From positions 620,001 to 684,000 of the forward strand of contig NZ_JAJKLK010000003.1 in the NCBI RefSeq assembly GCF_020982545.1: 64,000 bases of DNA, written 5' to 3'. Numbering within the stretch: position 1 is the first letter of the stretch; each line of letters begins with the position of its first letter. The notes under the pieces were generated by a model. It saw nothing but the letters and a program-made list of their open reading frames with translations. It was not told the origin of the DNA and searched no databases. Source of the DNA: Streptomyces sp. MNU76. Lineage in GTDB: Bacteria > Actinomycetota > Actinomycetes > Streptomycetales > Streptomycetaceae. This document shows, one piece after another, positions 7,628-15,843 of the stretch. Position numbers and translations under genes: made by a program.

Positions 7628-8755
7628 ATGACGAACAAGGCGCCCCAGGCCGCCGCTCCCCGGCTCGGTACCCTCGCTCTCAATCGCGCGACCCTGGCCC
7701 GTCAACTCCTCCTCGGCCGGGTGGAGATGTCCGCCCACGACGCCGTCGAGCACCTCCTCGGCCTCCAGGCGCAGAACGTCCAGCCGCCCTATTACGCGCT
7801 CGCGGCCCGCCTGGACGGCTTCGCGCCGGAGCAGTTGTCGGGGCTGATGGCCGACCGGGAGGTCGTCCGTATCGTCAGCATGCGGTCCACGATCCACACG
7901 CACACCGCCGAGGACTGCCTCACCCTGCGGCCGTTGGTGCAGCCGGCCCGGGAGCGGGAGCTGAACCTGTTCCGCAAGGGGCTGGTCGGCGTCGACCTCG
8001 ACCGGCTGGAGGCCATCGCCCGCGAACTCGTCGAGGACGAGCCGCGCACGCTGAAGCAGTTGCGTGAGGCCCTGGTCATGGAGTGGCCCGACGCCGACCC
8101 GTTCGCCCTCGGTCTCGCCGCGCGCTGCCGGCTGCCGCTCGTCCAGGTCACCCCGCGCGGTCTGTGGCGCAGGAGCGGGCGGGGCGCCCTGACCACCGCC
8201 GAACACTGGCTCGGCCGGCCCGCCCAGGAGGCCCCGGCACCGGAGGCCGTGGTCCGGCGCTATCTCGCCGCCTTCGGGCCCGCCTCCGTGAAGGACATGC
8301 AGACCTGGGCGGGACTGACCCGGCTGCGTGCGGCGTTCGAACGGCTGCGCCCGGAGCTGGTCACCTTCCGGGACGAGCGCGGCACCGAGCTCTTCGACCT
8401 CCCGGACGCGCCCCGCCCGGACCCGGAGACACCGGCGCCTACCCGGCTGCTCCCCGAGTTCGACAATCTGCTTCTCTCGCACGCCGACCGTTCCCGGGTC
8501 GTGCCACCCGACCTCAAGGGCCGTTCCTGGCAGGGGAACCAGGCCCACCGCACCTTCCTCGTCGACGGTTTCCTGGCCGGCATCTGGAGGCTCGACGGCG
8601 ACGACGCCCACGTCGTCACCCTCGAACCCTTCGGACGCCTCACCGGCCGGCAGCGGACGGAGCTGGTGGAGGAGGCCGCCCGCCTGCTCGAGACGCTGCA
8701 CGGCACCGGCTCGTACGACATCCGCTTCGGCACGGTGGCAGCCACCGACCGGTGA
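7628..8755 (+). CDS. Winged-helix DNA-binding protein, AlkZ/HTH_42-like
   Basis: The 375-residue protein belongs to the winged-helix family that includes the DNA glycosylase AlkZ, which removes crosslinked or alkylated bases. It contains the family region LLGLQAQNVQPPYYAL with a Q-x-Q motif where AlkZ places its catalytic glutamines, a conserved REVVRIVSMRSTIH segment, and the C-terminal LLPEFDNLLLSHADR found throughout the family. I chose ATG 7628: a -10-like TAGCGT lies just upstream, typical of leaderless streptomycete genes. An ATG at 7607 is in frame but has no ribosome-binding site. Whether it is a glycosylase or only DNA-binding cannot be settled here. Confidence 0.82.
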   Translation: MTNKAPQAAAPRLGTLALNRATLARQLLLGRVEMSAHDAVEHLLGLQAQNVQPPYYALAARLDGFAPEQLSGLMADREVVRIVSMRSTIHTHTAEDCLTLRPLVQPARERELNLFRKGLVGVDLDRLEAIARELVEDEPRTLKQLREALVMEWPDADPFALGLAARCRLPLVQVTPRGLWRRSGRGALTTAEHWLGRPAQEAPAPEAVVRRYLAAFGPASVKDMQTWAGLTRLRAAFERLRPELVTFRDERGTELFDLPDAPRPDPETPAPTRLLPEFDNLLLSHADRSRVVPPDLKGRSWQGNQAHRTFLVDGFLAGIWRLDGDDAHVVTLEPFGRLTGRQRTELVEEAARLLETLHGTGSYDIRFGTVAATDR

Positions 8756-8780
8756 CCCGCCGTCGACCGGTGACCCGCCG
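8746..8780. repeat. Two tandem copies of an 18-bp unit at a gene end
   Basis: The unit CGACCGGTGACCCGCCGT occurs at 8746-8763 and again at 8764-8780 (last base missing). The first copy contains the stop codon of the winged-helix gene, so the duplication supplies a second in-frame TGA-like end. Probably replication slippage. Confidence 0.7.
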
Positions 8781-8801
8781 CCCTCGTCGCACAAGTGGAG
8801 A

Positions 8802-8843
8802 GGGGGCGCCCCGAACCGCTCGTGGCAGGTTCGAGGCGCCCCC
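8802..8843. terminator. Bidirectional terminator between convergent genes
   Basis: Sixteen-base arms GGGGGCGCCCCGAACC (8802-8817) and GGTTCGAGGCGCCCCC (8828-8843) pair with one mismatch around a 10-base loop. The hairpin lies between the convergent winged-helix and protease genes, where a shared terminator is expected. Confidence 0.75.
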
Positions 8844-8894
8844 TGATATCACCCGAGGACGTGCCTCAGGAGTCCGTGGGCCGACTTCTTCCCG

Positions 8895-9692
8895 TCAGGA
8901 GTTGACCTGCGCGGCCACCGTGTTGGAGAAGGTCGTCAGCCGGGTGTAGACACCGGGGTACTGCGCGTCGGCGCAGCCGTAACCCCAGGAAACTATGCCT
9001 GCCAGGACGCCCCCGATCATCAGGGGACCGCCGCTGTCGCCCTGGCAGGTGTCAACGCCACCGGAGGAGTAGCCGGCGCAGACCATGGAGCTAGCGATGA
9101 ACTCGGAGCCGTAGGAGCTGGAGCTGCCGCAGACCGAGTCGGCCACGACCGGCACGGTCGCCGTGCGCAGCTGGTTGGAGGAGGAACCGCCCGAGGAGGT
9201 GGTGCCCCAGCCGACGATGCGGGCGGTGGTGCCGGCCGCGTAGACGCCCGTCTGGGAGGCGCTGACGTAGGGCACCGTGGTGTACGGCTGCGCGACGGCG
9301 AGCGTCAGCACCGCCACGTCGCTGGTCATGGTGGAGCTGTTGTAGCTCGGGTGGATCCAGATCTTGCTGAGCGTGCTGACGGTGCCGTTCGTGCCGTTGC
9401 GGTAGGTGCGGCCACCGACGACACGGGTGTTGGAGGTCGTTCTGCCGACCATGCAGTGAGCAGCGGTGATCACCTTGGTGGGCGAGACGAGGGTGCCGCC
9501 ACAGAACTGGCTCTGCGAGGCGTTCGTGATCTGCATGACGTACGGGTACGCGCTGGCGGTGGTGGTGGTGCCACCCACGATGGGCTGGGGAGCGGCGACG
9601 GCGCCGGGCGCGGTCAGGAGTGCGGCAGCGGCAGCGGCGGCGGTGGCAGCGGCGGCGACCATCGACTTCCTGGCGCGGTTGAACCCGAACAT
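8895..9692 (-). CDS. Secreted trypsin-like serine protease
   Basis: The 265-residue precursor starts with a basic region, a long Ala-rich hydrophobic signal and an AVA-A cleavage site, followed by a short propeptide and the activation point before IVGG. The chymotrypsin-fold triad is visible: His in TAAHC, Asp in SDVAVL and Ser in GDSGGP. An Asp six residues before the catalytic Ser (VDTCQGDSGG) predicts trypsin-like cleavage after Lys/Arg. Cysteine pairs flank the His and Ser as in the family. I chose ATG 9692 because AGGAG lies 5-6 bases upstream; an ATG at 9704 is also in frame. It is made as an extracellular digestive enzyme. Confidence 0.92.
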   Translation of the reverse strand: MFGFNRARKSMVAAAATAAAAAAALLTAPGAVAAPQPIVGGTTTTASAYPYVMQITNASQSQFCGGTLVSPTKVITAAHCMVGRTTSNTRVVGGRTYRNGTNGTVSTLSKIWIHPSYNSSTMTSDVAVLTLAVAQPYTTVPYVSASQTGVYAAGTTARIVGWGTTSSGGSSSNQLRTATVPVVADSVCGSSSSYGSEFIASSMVCAGYSSGGVDTCQGDSGGPLMIGGVLAGIVSWGYGCADAQYPGVYTRLTTFSNTVAAQVNS

Positions 9693-10089
9693 GGTTCTCC
9701 TCATGGGGGTTGCCGGTGGGGGACGCGCGGGTGGGGAGTGCACAGAGCCTGCGGTGCCGCCCCCGCTCGGGGGAGCCGAGCGGGGGCGGCGGGCCGGTCT
9801 GTGTGCCCTGGCGTGCGGCACGTCACAGAAACTAAGAGCCGGAGCGAGCCGCTCCCAAGGGGGGATCCCCCTAGGGGAGTTGAGGAGGGAAAACCCTCGA
9901 TGACCCGGGCCTGGGTTTGAGCCTAGGCTGGAGCCGCAAGGTCGCCGCCCCGCACGGATGCCTCCACCGGATGCCTCCACAGTGCGCCCGCACGGATGTC
10001 TCCCCGGCGCGGCAGACGACACGCAGACGGGAATGTGACGCGACAGGGCCCAGGTCCCGGGAGGGGCTCGTCAGCCGGTCCCGGGGAGG
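9693..10089. promoter_or_regulatory. Leader/promoter region of the protease with strong hairpin
   Basis: This 397-base gap lies between the end of the LAL regulator gene and the protease start (both minus strand). It contains a perfect 15-bp stem, GCCGCCCCCGCTCGG at 9756-9770 against CCGAGCGGGGGCGGC at 9776-9790, with a 5-base loop, 64-98 bases before the protease ATG. It may terminate upstream transcription or shape the protease leader. A palindromic run GGGGATCCCCCTAGGGG lies near 9862. I see no gene. Confidence 0.5.
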
Positions 10090-12939
10090 TCAGTTCGTAC
10101 GGTGTCCCGCCGCCAGACGCACGATGTCCACACGCGACCGGATACCCAGCTTCCGGTAGACGCGTGTGAGGGTCGCCTCGACCGTCTTCACGCTGATGTA
10201 CAGCCGACCGGCGATCTCCCGGTTGGTCGCGCCCTCCATGACCAGCTCCGCGACCTGGCGTTCCGTCGCCGCGAGCACGGCGAGGGCGTCCAGCGCGGAC
10301 GGGGCGATCACGGGCTGCGGCGGCGCCGGGGTGACCGAGGCCTCCTCCACCTGGCGCAGCCACGGCAGGGCGCGGCACCGGCGGAACAGCCGGGACGCCT
10401 CGTCGTACGCGCCCGGCGCGGGCGTCCCCCCTGGCCGCGCGGCACCGAGGCCCTGCGGGGCGGCGCGCAGCCCCGCCAGGGCGTACGCGGCCCGCGCCTC
10501 CTCCAGGCCGTGGCCGAGCTTGGCGAGCCGGTCCTGGGCCGACGTCAACTGCCGTACGGCGGCGTCCTGTTCACCCCGTGCCGCACGCACCAGGGCCTCG
10601 GCGCGGTCGAGCACGGCGAGCACGCTCTCCCGGCCGAGCCGCAGCGCCTGCTGCCGCGTGACGTCGATGACGTCCTGTGCCTCAGCCAACTCACCCACCC
10701 GCACCAGGGCTTCGGCGAGGTCGCCGTGCCACCGGCCGCGCGCGGGATCGTTGATCCCCAGCCCGTCCTCCAACTCCCGTACGCGACGCAAAGACTGGAC
10801 CGTTCCCGGCGCGTCGCCCGCCACCAACTGGGCGTGCCCGAGGGCACCCAGGGCGCGGGAGAGGTACATCAGGTCGCCGTCCTGCTCGGCCCGGTCGGCG
10901 GCCTCGCGGGCGAGCGCCCGGGCCCGCTCCACATCGCCGCCGGCGGCCTCCGTGAGCGAGGTGAGCATGGCGGACGCGCCCTCGCCGATGCCGGAGTCCC
11001 GGGCCAGGACATAGCCCTCGCGGGCGAGGTCGAGGGCCCGGCCGCAGTGCCCGGAGCGCAGCTCGGTCTCGGCGAGGAAGCGCACGTAGTGCACCTCGCT
11101 CTCGACCATGCCGCGCCGGCGGACCTCCCGCAGCAGCGAGGTGATCGTGGCGCGGGCCTCGCCGAGCTGGTCGCTCATCAGCAGCCAGCGGAAGCGGGTC
11201 GCGCCCGCCCCGTTGTGGTGGCACGCGAGCAGCGGGTCCTGCGGCTCCTTCAGCGCCCGCTTGATCGTCATGGGCGCGTCCGGGTGGCCCATCAGCATCT
11301 CGGTCTGCGCCTGGAAGGCGAGCGCGAGCAGTTCGGTGCGCCGGTCCTCGGCGCGTCCGGCCAACTCGGCGGCGCGCGCGGCCTCCTCCCGGCTCTGCGC
11401 GAAGTCGCCCTCCAGGACCAGCGCCCGCCAGGCCAGCTGGTAGCGGACCAGCCCGAGCAGCCGCGGGTCGTCGCCCGCGTCGGCGAGGACCTGCGGGTAG
11501 ACGGCGTCGACCTCGGCGAGGGACTGCCCGGCCGCGTCGATCACCACCATCCAGGCCCGGACCCGTTCGGCGGGCTCGGTGGCCCGGCTCAGCACCTCAC
11601 GGGCGATGTCGCGGCCGAGGTCGTTCTCCCCGGCGGTGATCGCGTCCTCCGCCGCCTGCAGCCGCCGCTCGTCCGGGCCGGGTGTCGCGTCCGCCGGGGT
11701 GTGCCGGGCCGAGAGCAGACCCAGCTCGGCGGCGACCGACGGCGCGCCCCGGTCCCGGGCCACGGCGGCGGCCTCGCCGAGCCGTGCGGCGACCTGCGGA
11801 TCGGTGCCCTGGGTGGCCAGCGCCAGGTGCCGGGCCCGCTCGATGGGGTCGACGGCGGCGGTGGACAGCGCGGCGTGGGCGGCCCGCCGCTCCTGCGCGG
11901 TCGCCTCGGCGTACAGCGCCGCCGAGACCAGAGGGTGCGCGAACCGCACGCCCGGCGCCTCCCGCTCCGGCGCGAGCAGGCCCAGCTCGACGGCCTGCGC
12001 GGTCTCCGCCTCGGCGTTCTCCCGCCCGGCGGCGCGCAGCAGCGCCACCGTGGGCCGGGCACCGGCGCTGGCGACCAGCAGGGTGCGGCGGGCCTCGGCG
12101 GAGAGCATGTCCAGCCGGTTCAGGACCAGGGTCCGCAGCGAGGTCGGCACGGGCAGCGGCTCGCCGGGGCGCGGCGGGGTCGAGCTGTCGGCGAGAGCGC
12201 GGCCCAGCTCCAGCGCGAACAGCGGGTTGCCGCCGCTGGTGCGGTGGATGTCGCGCACGGTCGAGCGGGGCAGACCGGTGTAGCCGCGGTTCTCCAGCAG
12301 CTCGGCGACGTGCGCCCGGGACAGCGGGGCGACCCGCAGGGCGAGGGTGTCGGGCGGGGACGCGCGTAGATACCTGTCCTGCTCGTGGCCGTGGGGGTCC
12401 GTCGACGTGCGTACGGCGCACAGCATGCGCACCGGCAGCTCCCCGAGCCGCCGCGCGGCGAACCCGAGCAGCTCCACACTGGCCGGATCCAGCCACTGGA
12501 GGTCGTCGGCGACGATCAGCACCGGGCCCTTGGCGGCCAGCGCGCGCAGCGTCGACAGCACGGCCAGCCGCAGGGCCAGCCCGTCACGCTGGAGCGTGGA
12601 CTCGCCACGGCCGGTGAGTGCGGACTCCAGCGCGGTGCGCTGCGGCGCGGGCAGCTGGTCGGAGACCTCGTCCATGACCAGCCCGAGCAGGTCGGTCAGG
12701 GCGAGGAACGGCAGATGCGACTCGGACTCGGTGGCCGAGCAGCGCAGCACCGTCCGCGCCGATTCGTCGTATTCGGCGGCCAGGGCGCGCAGGACGGTCG
12801 ATTTCCCGATGCCCGCGGAGCCGTGCACCAGCACGCTGCCGCCCCGCGAAAGCTGCTCGCGCGCCCCCGCGAACAGCTCCTCCCTGCCAATGACCAAGTC
12901 GGGGCGGGGTCTCCCAGGCTCCTTGAACTCCCGTCGCAC
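10090..12939 (-). CDS. Large ATP-binding LuxR-family (LAL) regulator
   Basis: The 949-residue protein has LAL architecture. An N-terminal AAA/STAND ATPase carries Walker A GSAGIGKST at about residues 40-48 and Walker B VLIVADDLQWLD. A long helical, TPR-like middle follows, and a C-terminal LuxR helix-turn-helix (ATERQVAELVMEGATNREIA, ending KTVEATLTRVYRKLGIRSR) fills the last 65 residues. Such proteins activate transcription in response to a ligand or protein signal. The start is GTG 12939 with a GGGGAG-like site upstream. Its neighbours are a LuxR regulator and two acyl-CoA ligases rather than the biosynthetic cluster. By position it looks like a conserved chromosomal regulator; its targets are unknown. 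Confidence 0.9.
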   Translation of the reverse strand: MRREFKEPGRPRPDLVIGREELFAGAREQLSRGGSVLVHGSAGIGKSTVLRALAAEYDESARTVLRCSATESESHLPFLALTDLLGLVMDEVSDQLPAPQRTALESALTGRGESTLQRDGLALRLAVLSTLRALAAKGPVLIVADDLQWLDPASVELLGFAARRLGELPVRMLCAVRTSTDPHGHEQDRYLRASPPDTLALRVAPLSRAHVAELLENRGYTGLPRSTVRDIHRTSGGNPLFALELGRALADSSTPPRPGEPLPVPTSLRTLVLNRLDMLSAEARRTLLVASAGARPTVALLRAAGRENAEAETAQAVELGLLAPEREAPGVRFAHPLVSAALYAEATAQERRAAHAALSTAAVDPIERARHLALATQGTDPQVAARLGEAAAVARDRGAPSVAAELGLLSARHTPADATPGPDERRLQAAEDAITAGENDLGRDIAREVLSRATEPAERVRAWMVVIDAAGQSLAEVDAVYPQVLADAGDDPRLLGLVRYQLAWRALVLEGDFAQSREEAARAAELAGRAEDRRTELLALAFQAQTEMLMGHPDAPMTIKRALKEPQDPLLACHHNGAGATRFRWLLMSDQLGEARATITSLLREVRRRGMVESEVHYVRFLAETELRSGHCGRALDLAREGYVLARDSGIGEGASAMLTSLTEAAGGDVERARALAREAADRAEQDGDLMYLSRALGALGHAQLVAGDAPGTVQSLRRVRELEDGLGINDPARGRWHGDLAEALVRVGELAEAQDVIDVTRQQALRLGRESVLAVLDRAEALVRAARGEQDAAVRQLTSAQDRLAKLGHGLEEARAAYALAGLRAAPQGLGAARPGGTPAPGAYDEASRLFRRCRALPWLRQVEEASVTPAPPQPVIAPSALDALAVLAATERQVAELVMEGATNREIAGRLYISVKTVEATLTRVYRKLGIRSRVDIVRLAAGHRTN

Positions 12940-13099
12940 GGGCCACCGCTCCCCTCGAGTGTCGTGTCCGGGCCAATATTAGGCGTCCTGTCTTTGAATT
13001 TCGGAACGCGGCCCGGTGTGGGAAATAACAGGAAGGGTACGGCATAGGGAATTTCACAGCCCCGTTACATGAATGCTCCCGGGACGCGACAGCCTCGCC

Positions 13100-13150
13100 C
13101 CGGAGGGGGCGCCCCGTCAGGGCGCGGGGAACCGCGCGACCAGCCCCCAC
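13100..13150. repeat. Common streptomycete intergenic repeat
   Basis: The segment carries GGGGGCGCCCC and then the dyad GCGCGG-GGAA-CCGCGC (13122-13137) followed by GACCAGCCCCCACCGG. From memory, this 'gcgcggggaactgcgcgaccagcc' unit is widespread between Streptomyces genes. It probably acts as, or derives from, a transcription terminator. It follows the GAF-LuxR gene on the minus strand. Confidence 0.5.
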
Positions 13151-13186
13151 CGGCCCTCACTGTGCACCGCACCGCACGCCGCTTCG

Positions 13187-14062
13187 CTATGGCAACACCC
13201 CGGCCCGGCGGGCGGCCACCACCGCCTCCCACCGCCCGTGCGCCCCGAGCTTCCGCATGGCCGACCGCAGATACGCCTTCACCGTCTCGGGGCGCAGCCC
13301 CAGACGCTCCGCCGCGACCTGGTTGCTCGCACCCGTCGCCACGCACGCCAGCACATCCGTCTCACGCGCCGTGAGGACGACCCGGGGCACACCCTCCGGC
13401 GGGGCGCTTCCCCCGCCGGTCACGCCGGCGAGGCGCCCGCACACCCGCAGCAGCTCCGCCCGCAGCTCCGGATCGTCGACGCGCGGGGCGAGCGCGCGCA
13501 GCGCCCCGTGTGCCTCCCGGACCTCCTCCCACGCCCCGGCCGTATCCCCCTCGGGCGTCGGGGCGGTCGCGGCCAGCAGGTTCCGCACCTCGTCGCGCAC
13601 CACCAGCGTCTGCTCCATGTCCCGCGCCGCGTCCAGCGCGGCCGACACCGTGCGGTCGCCCAGCGGCTGTGCCGCGCGCAGGGCGCCGTACAGCACGCCG
13701 CGCACCTGACGCCGTACGACGACGGGGACCGCGAGGACGGAGCGGATGCCCTCGGCGGCGACCGCGGCGTCGTACTCGTGGCTGATCCGGCGCGACGCGG
13801 AGTAGTCGGTCACCCGGCACGGCCGGGCCAGGGCCACCGCCTTGCCGCCGAGACCGTTGCCCGAGTGCACGGCCAGACCCTGGAGCGAGGTGGTCCGGTT
13901 CCCCTGGAGTTCGCTGATGCGCAGTTGCCCGGGGCCGGGCTCGACGAGACCCGCGAAGGCGAGCGGCAGCCCGGTGGCCCGGCGCAGCCGGTGCAGTGCG
14001 CCGCGCAGGTCCGCCCGGCCCGACCAGGCCGGCCCGACGGAACCCGAGGGATCCAGTGCCAC
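13187..14062 (-). CDS. GAF-domain LuxR-family regulator
   Basis: From GTG 14062 the protein has 291 residues. The first half is a GAF-like ligand-sensing domain (LPLAFAGLVEPGPGQLRI, then GLGGKAVALARPCRVTDY and IRSVLAVPVVV). The last 65 residues are a LuxR helix-turn-helix (LTARETDVLACVATGASNQVA, ETVKAYLRSAMRKLG). An in-frame GTG at 14119 would add 19 residues, but AAGGGG sits 7 bases before 14062 and the longer start would place a dyad (14111-14128) inside the gene. It is divergent from two acyl-CoA ligase genes and probably controls them in response to an aromatic or fatty acid or its CoA ester; that is inference from position. Confidence 0.85.
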   Translation of the reverse strand: MALDPSGSVGPAWSGRADLRGALHRLRRATGLPLAFAGLVEPGPGQLRISELQGNRTTSLQGLAVHSGNGLGGKAVALARPCRVTDYSASRRISHEYDAAVAAEGIRSVLAVPVVVRRQVRGVLYGALRAAQPLGDRTVSAALDAARDMEQTLVVRDEVRNLLAATAPTPEGDTAGAWEEVREAHGALRALAPRVDDPELRAELLRVCGRLAGVTGGGSAPPEGVPRVVLTARETDVLACVATGASNQVAAERLGLRPETVKAYLRSAMRKLGAHGRWEAVVAARRAGVLP

Positions 14063-14110
14063 GAACTCGCCCCTTCCGCGCGGCGCACCCCCGTTCGGGG
14101 GTAGTGAGAC

Positions 14111-14128
14111 GTGTATCACGCATTACAC
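14111..14128. promoter_or_regulatory. Dyad in the divergent promoter, GTGTA-N8-TACAC
   Basis: An inverted repeat with 5-base arms and 8-base spacer lies between the GAF-LuxR gene and the ligase operon, 36 bases upstream of the ligase ATG. It is a reasonable binding site for the neighbouring LuxR regulator. The arms are short, so chance is possible. Confidence 0.35.
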
Positions 14129-14163
14129 GATGTCAGGCAACGGTCCGGCAATGAGGAGGACAC

Positions 14164-15843
14164 ATGTCGGCGAGGACGAGCGCCACGGAGGAGTTCCGGG
14201 CGGCCCGGGACTTCTTGCTGGCCCATCGCGAGGACTACGCCACGGCCTGCAAGGGTTTCGACTGGCCCCGCCCCGAGTACTTCAACTGGGCGCTCGACTG
14301 GTTCGACGTGATCGCACGTGGGAACGACCGGACGGCCCTGCACATCGTGGAGGAGGACGGCACCGAGACCCGTCTCTCCTTCGCCGAGATGTCCGAACGT
14401 TCCTCCCGTGTCGCCAACTGGCTGCGGGACCGGGGCGTCCGCGCCGACGACCGTGTCCTCGTGATGCTGGGCAACCAGGCGGAGTTGTGGGAGACCGCCC
14501 TCGCCGCGATGAAGCTGCGCGCCGTCGTCATCCCCGCGACGCCGCTGCTCGGCCCCGCCGATCTGCGGGACCGCGTGGAGCGCGGCCGGGTCCGGCACGT
14601 GATCGCGCGGGCCGAGGAGGCGGCCAAGTTCGCGGACGTGCCCGGCCGTTACACCCGCACCACGGTCGGCGGCACGGTCGAGGGATGGCGGCCGTACGAG
14701 CAGGCCTACGCGGCCTCCGCCCGCTTCGAGCCGAACGGTGCGACCAACGCCACCGACCCGCTGATGCTGTACTTCACCTCGGGCACCACCGCCCGGCCCA
14801 AACTGGTCGAGCACACCCATGTGTCGTACCCCTTCGGCCACTTGGCCACCATGTACTGGATCGGTCTGCGCCCCGGCGACGTCCACCTCAACATCTCCTC
14901 GCCCGGCTGGGCCAAGCACGCCTGGTCCAACCTCTTCGCCCCGTGGAACGCGGAGGCGACCGTCTTCCTCCACAACTACACGCGCTTCGACGCGAACCGG
15001 CTGCTCGCGGAGATGGACCGCGCGCGCGTCACCACCTTCTGCGCCCCGCCCACCGTGTGGCGCATGCTCATCCAGGCCGACCTCGGTCAGCTGCGGACCC
15101 CGCCCCGTGAGGTCGTCGCGGCCGGTGAACCCCTCAATCCCGAGGTGATCGAGCAGGTCCGCCGCGCCTGGGGCGTCACCGTCCGGGACGGCTTCGGCCA
15201 GACCGAGACCGCCGTCCAGGTCTGCAACAGCCCTGGCCAGGAGCTGAAGACCGGCTCGATGGGCCGGCCCGCACCCGGCTACAAGGTCGTCCTCCTCGAC
15301 CCCGTCACCGGCGCCCCCGACGCCGACGAGGGAGAGATCGCCCTCGACCTCTCGGGCCGCCCCGTCGGCCTCATGACCGGCTACCACGGAGATCCCGACC
15401 GTACGGCGGAGGCCATGGCCGGCGGCTACTACCGCACCGGCGACATCGGCTCCCGAGACCCCGACGGCTACCTCACCTACGTGGGCCGCGCGGACGACGT
15501 GTTCAAGGCCAGCGACTACAAGATCAGCCCCTTCGAGCTGGAGAGCGCCCTGCTGGAGCACGAGGCGGTCGCCGAGGCGGCCGTGGTCCCCGCGCCGGAC
15601 GAGGTGCGGCTCGCCGTGCCGAAGGCGTACATCGTGCTCGCGGCCGGGTGGGAACCGGGCCCGGACACCGCGAAGGTGCTTTTCGAGCACTCCCGGACGG
15701 TCCTCGCCCCCTACAAGCGCCTGCGCCGCATCGAGTTCGGCGAACTCCCGAAGACCGTCTCCGGCAAGATCCGCCGTATCGCGCTGCGCGAGGCCACGGC
15801 CGTGGGCTCGGACGCGGAGTACCGCGAGGAGGACTTCCGGTGA
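14164..15843 (+). CDS. AMP-forming acyl-CoA synthetase, medium-chain/aryl type
   Basis: This 559-residue enzyme activates a carboxylic acid to the acyl-AMP and then to the CoA thioester. It has the P-loop YFTSGTTARPKLVEH, the DGFGQTET adenylate-binding motif, the hinge YRTGDIGSRDPDGY and the C-terminal lysine motif KTVSGKIRR. The N-terminal pattern (DWFDVIARG) and the aligned regions resemble medium-chain (ACSM) and benzoate-type ligases. GAGGAG precedes the ATG. Its stop overlaps the GTG of a second ligase, so the two are made together. Likely job: uptake and catabolism of a medium-chain or aromatic acid. Confidence 0.9.
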   Translation: MSARTSATEEFRAARDFLLAHREDYATACKGFDWPRPEYFNWALDWFDVIARGNDRTALHIVEEDGTETRLSFAEMSERSSRVANWLRDRGVRADDRVLVMLGNQAELWETALAAMKLRAVVIPATPLLGPADLRDRVERGRVRHVIARAEEAAKFADVPGRYTRTTVGGTVEGWRPYEQAYAASARFEPNGATNATDPLMLYFTSGTTARPKLVEHTHVSYPFGHLATMYWIGLRPGDVHLNISSPGWAKHAWSNLFAPWNAEATVFLHNYTRFDANRLLAEMDRARVTTFCAPPTVWRMLIQADLGQLRTPPREVVAAGEPLNPEVIEQVRRAWGVTVRDGFGQTETAVQVCNSPGQELKTGSMGRPAPGYKVVLLDPVTGAPDADEGEIALDLSGRPVGLMTGYHGDPDRTAEAMAGGYYRTGDIGSRDPDGYLTYVGRADDVFKASDYKISPFELESALLEHEAVAEAAVVPAPDEVRLAVPKAYIVLAAGWEPGPDTAKVLFEHSRTVLAPYKRLRRIEFGELPKTVSGKIRRIALREATAVGSDAEYREEDFR

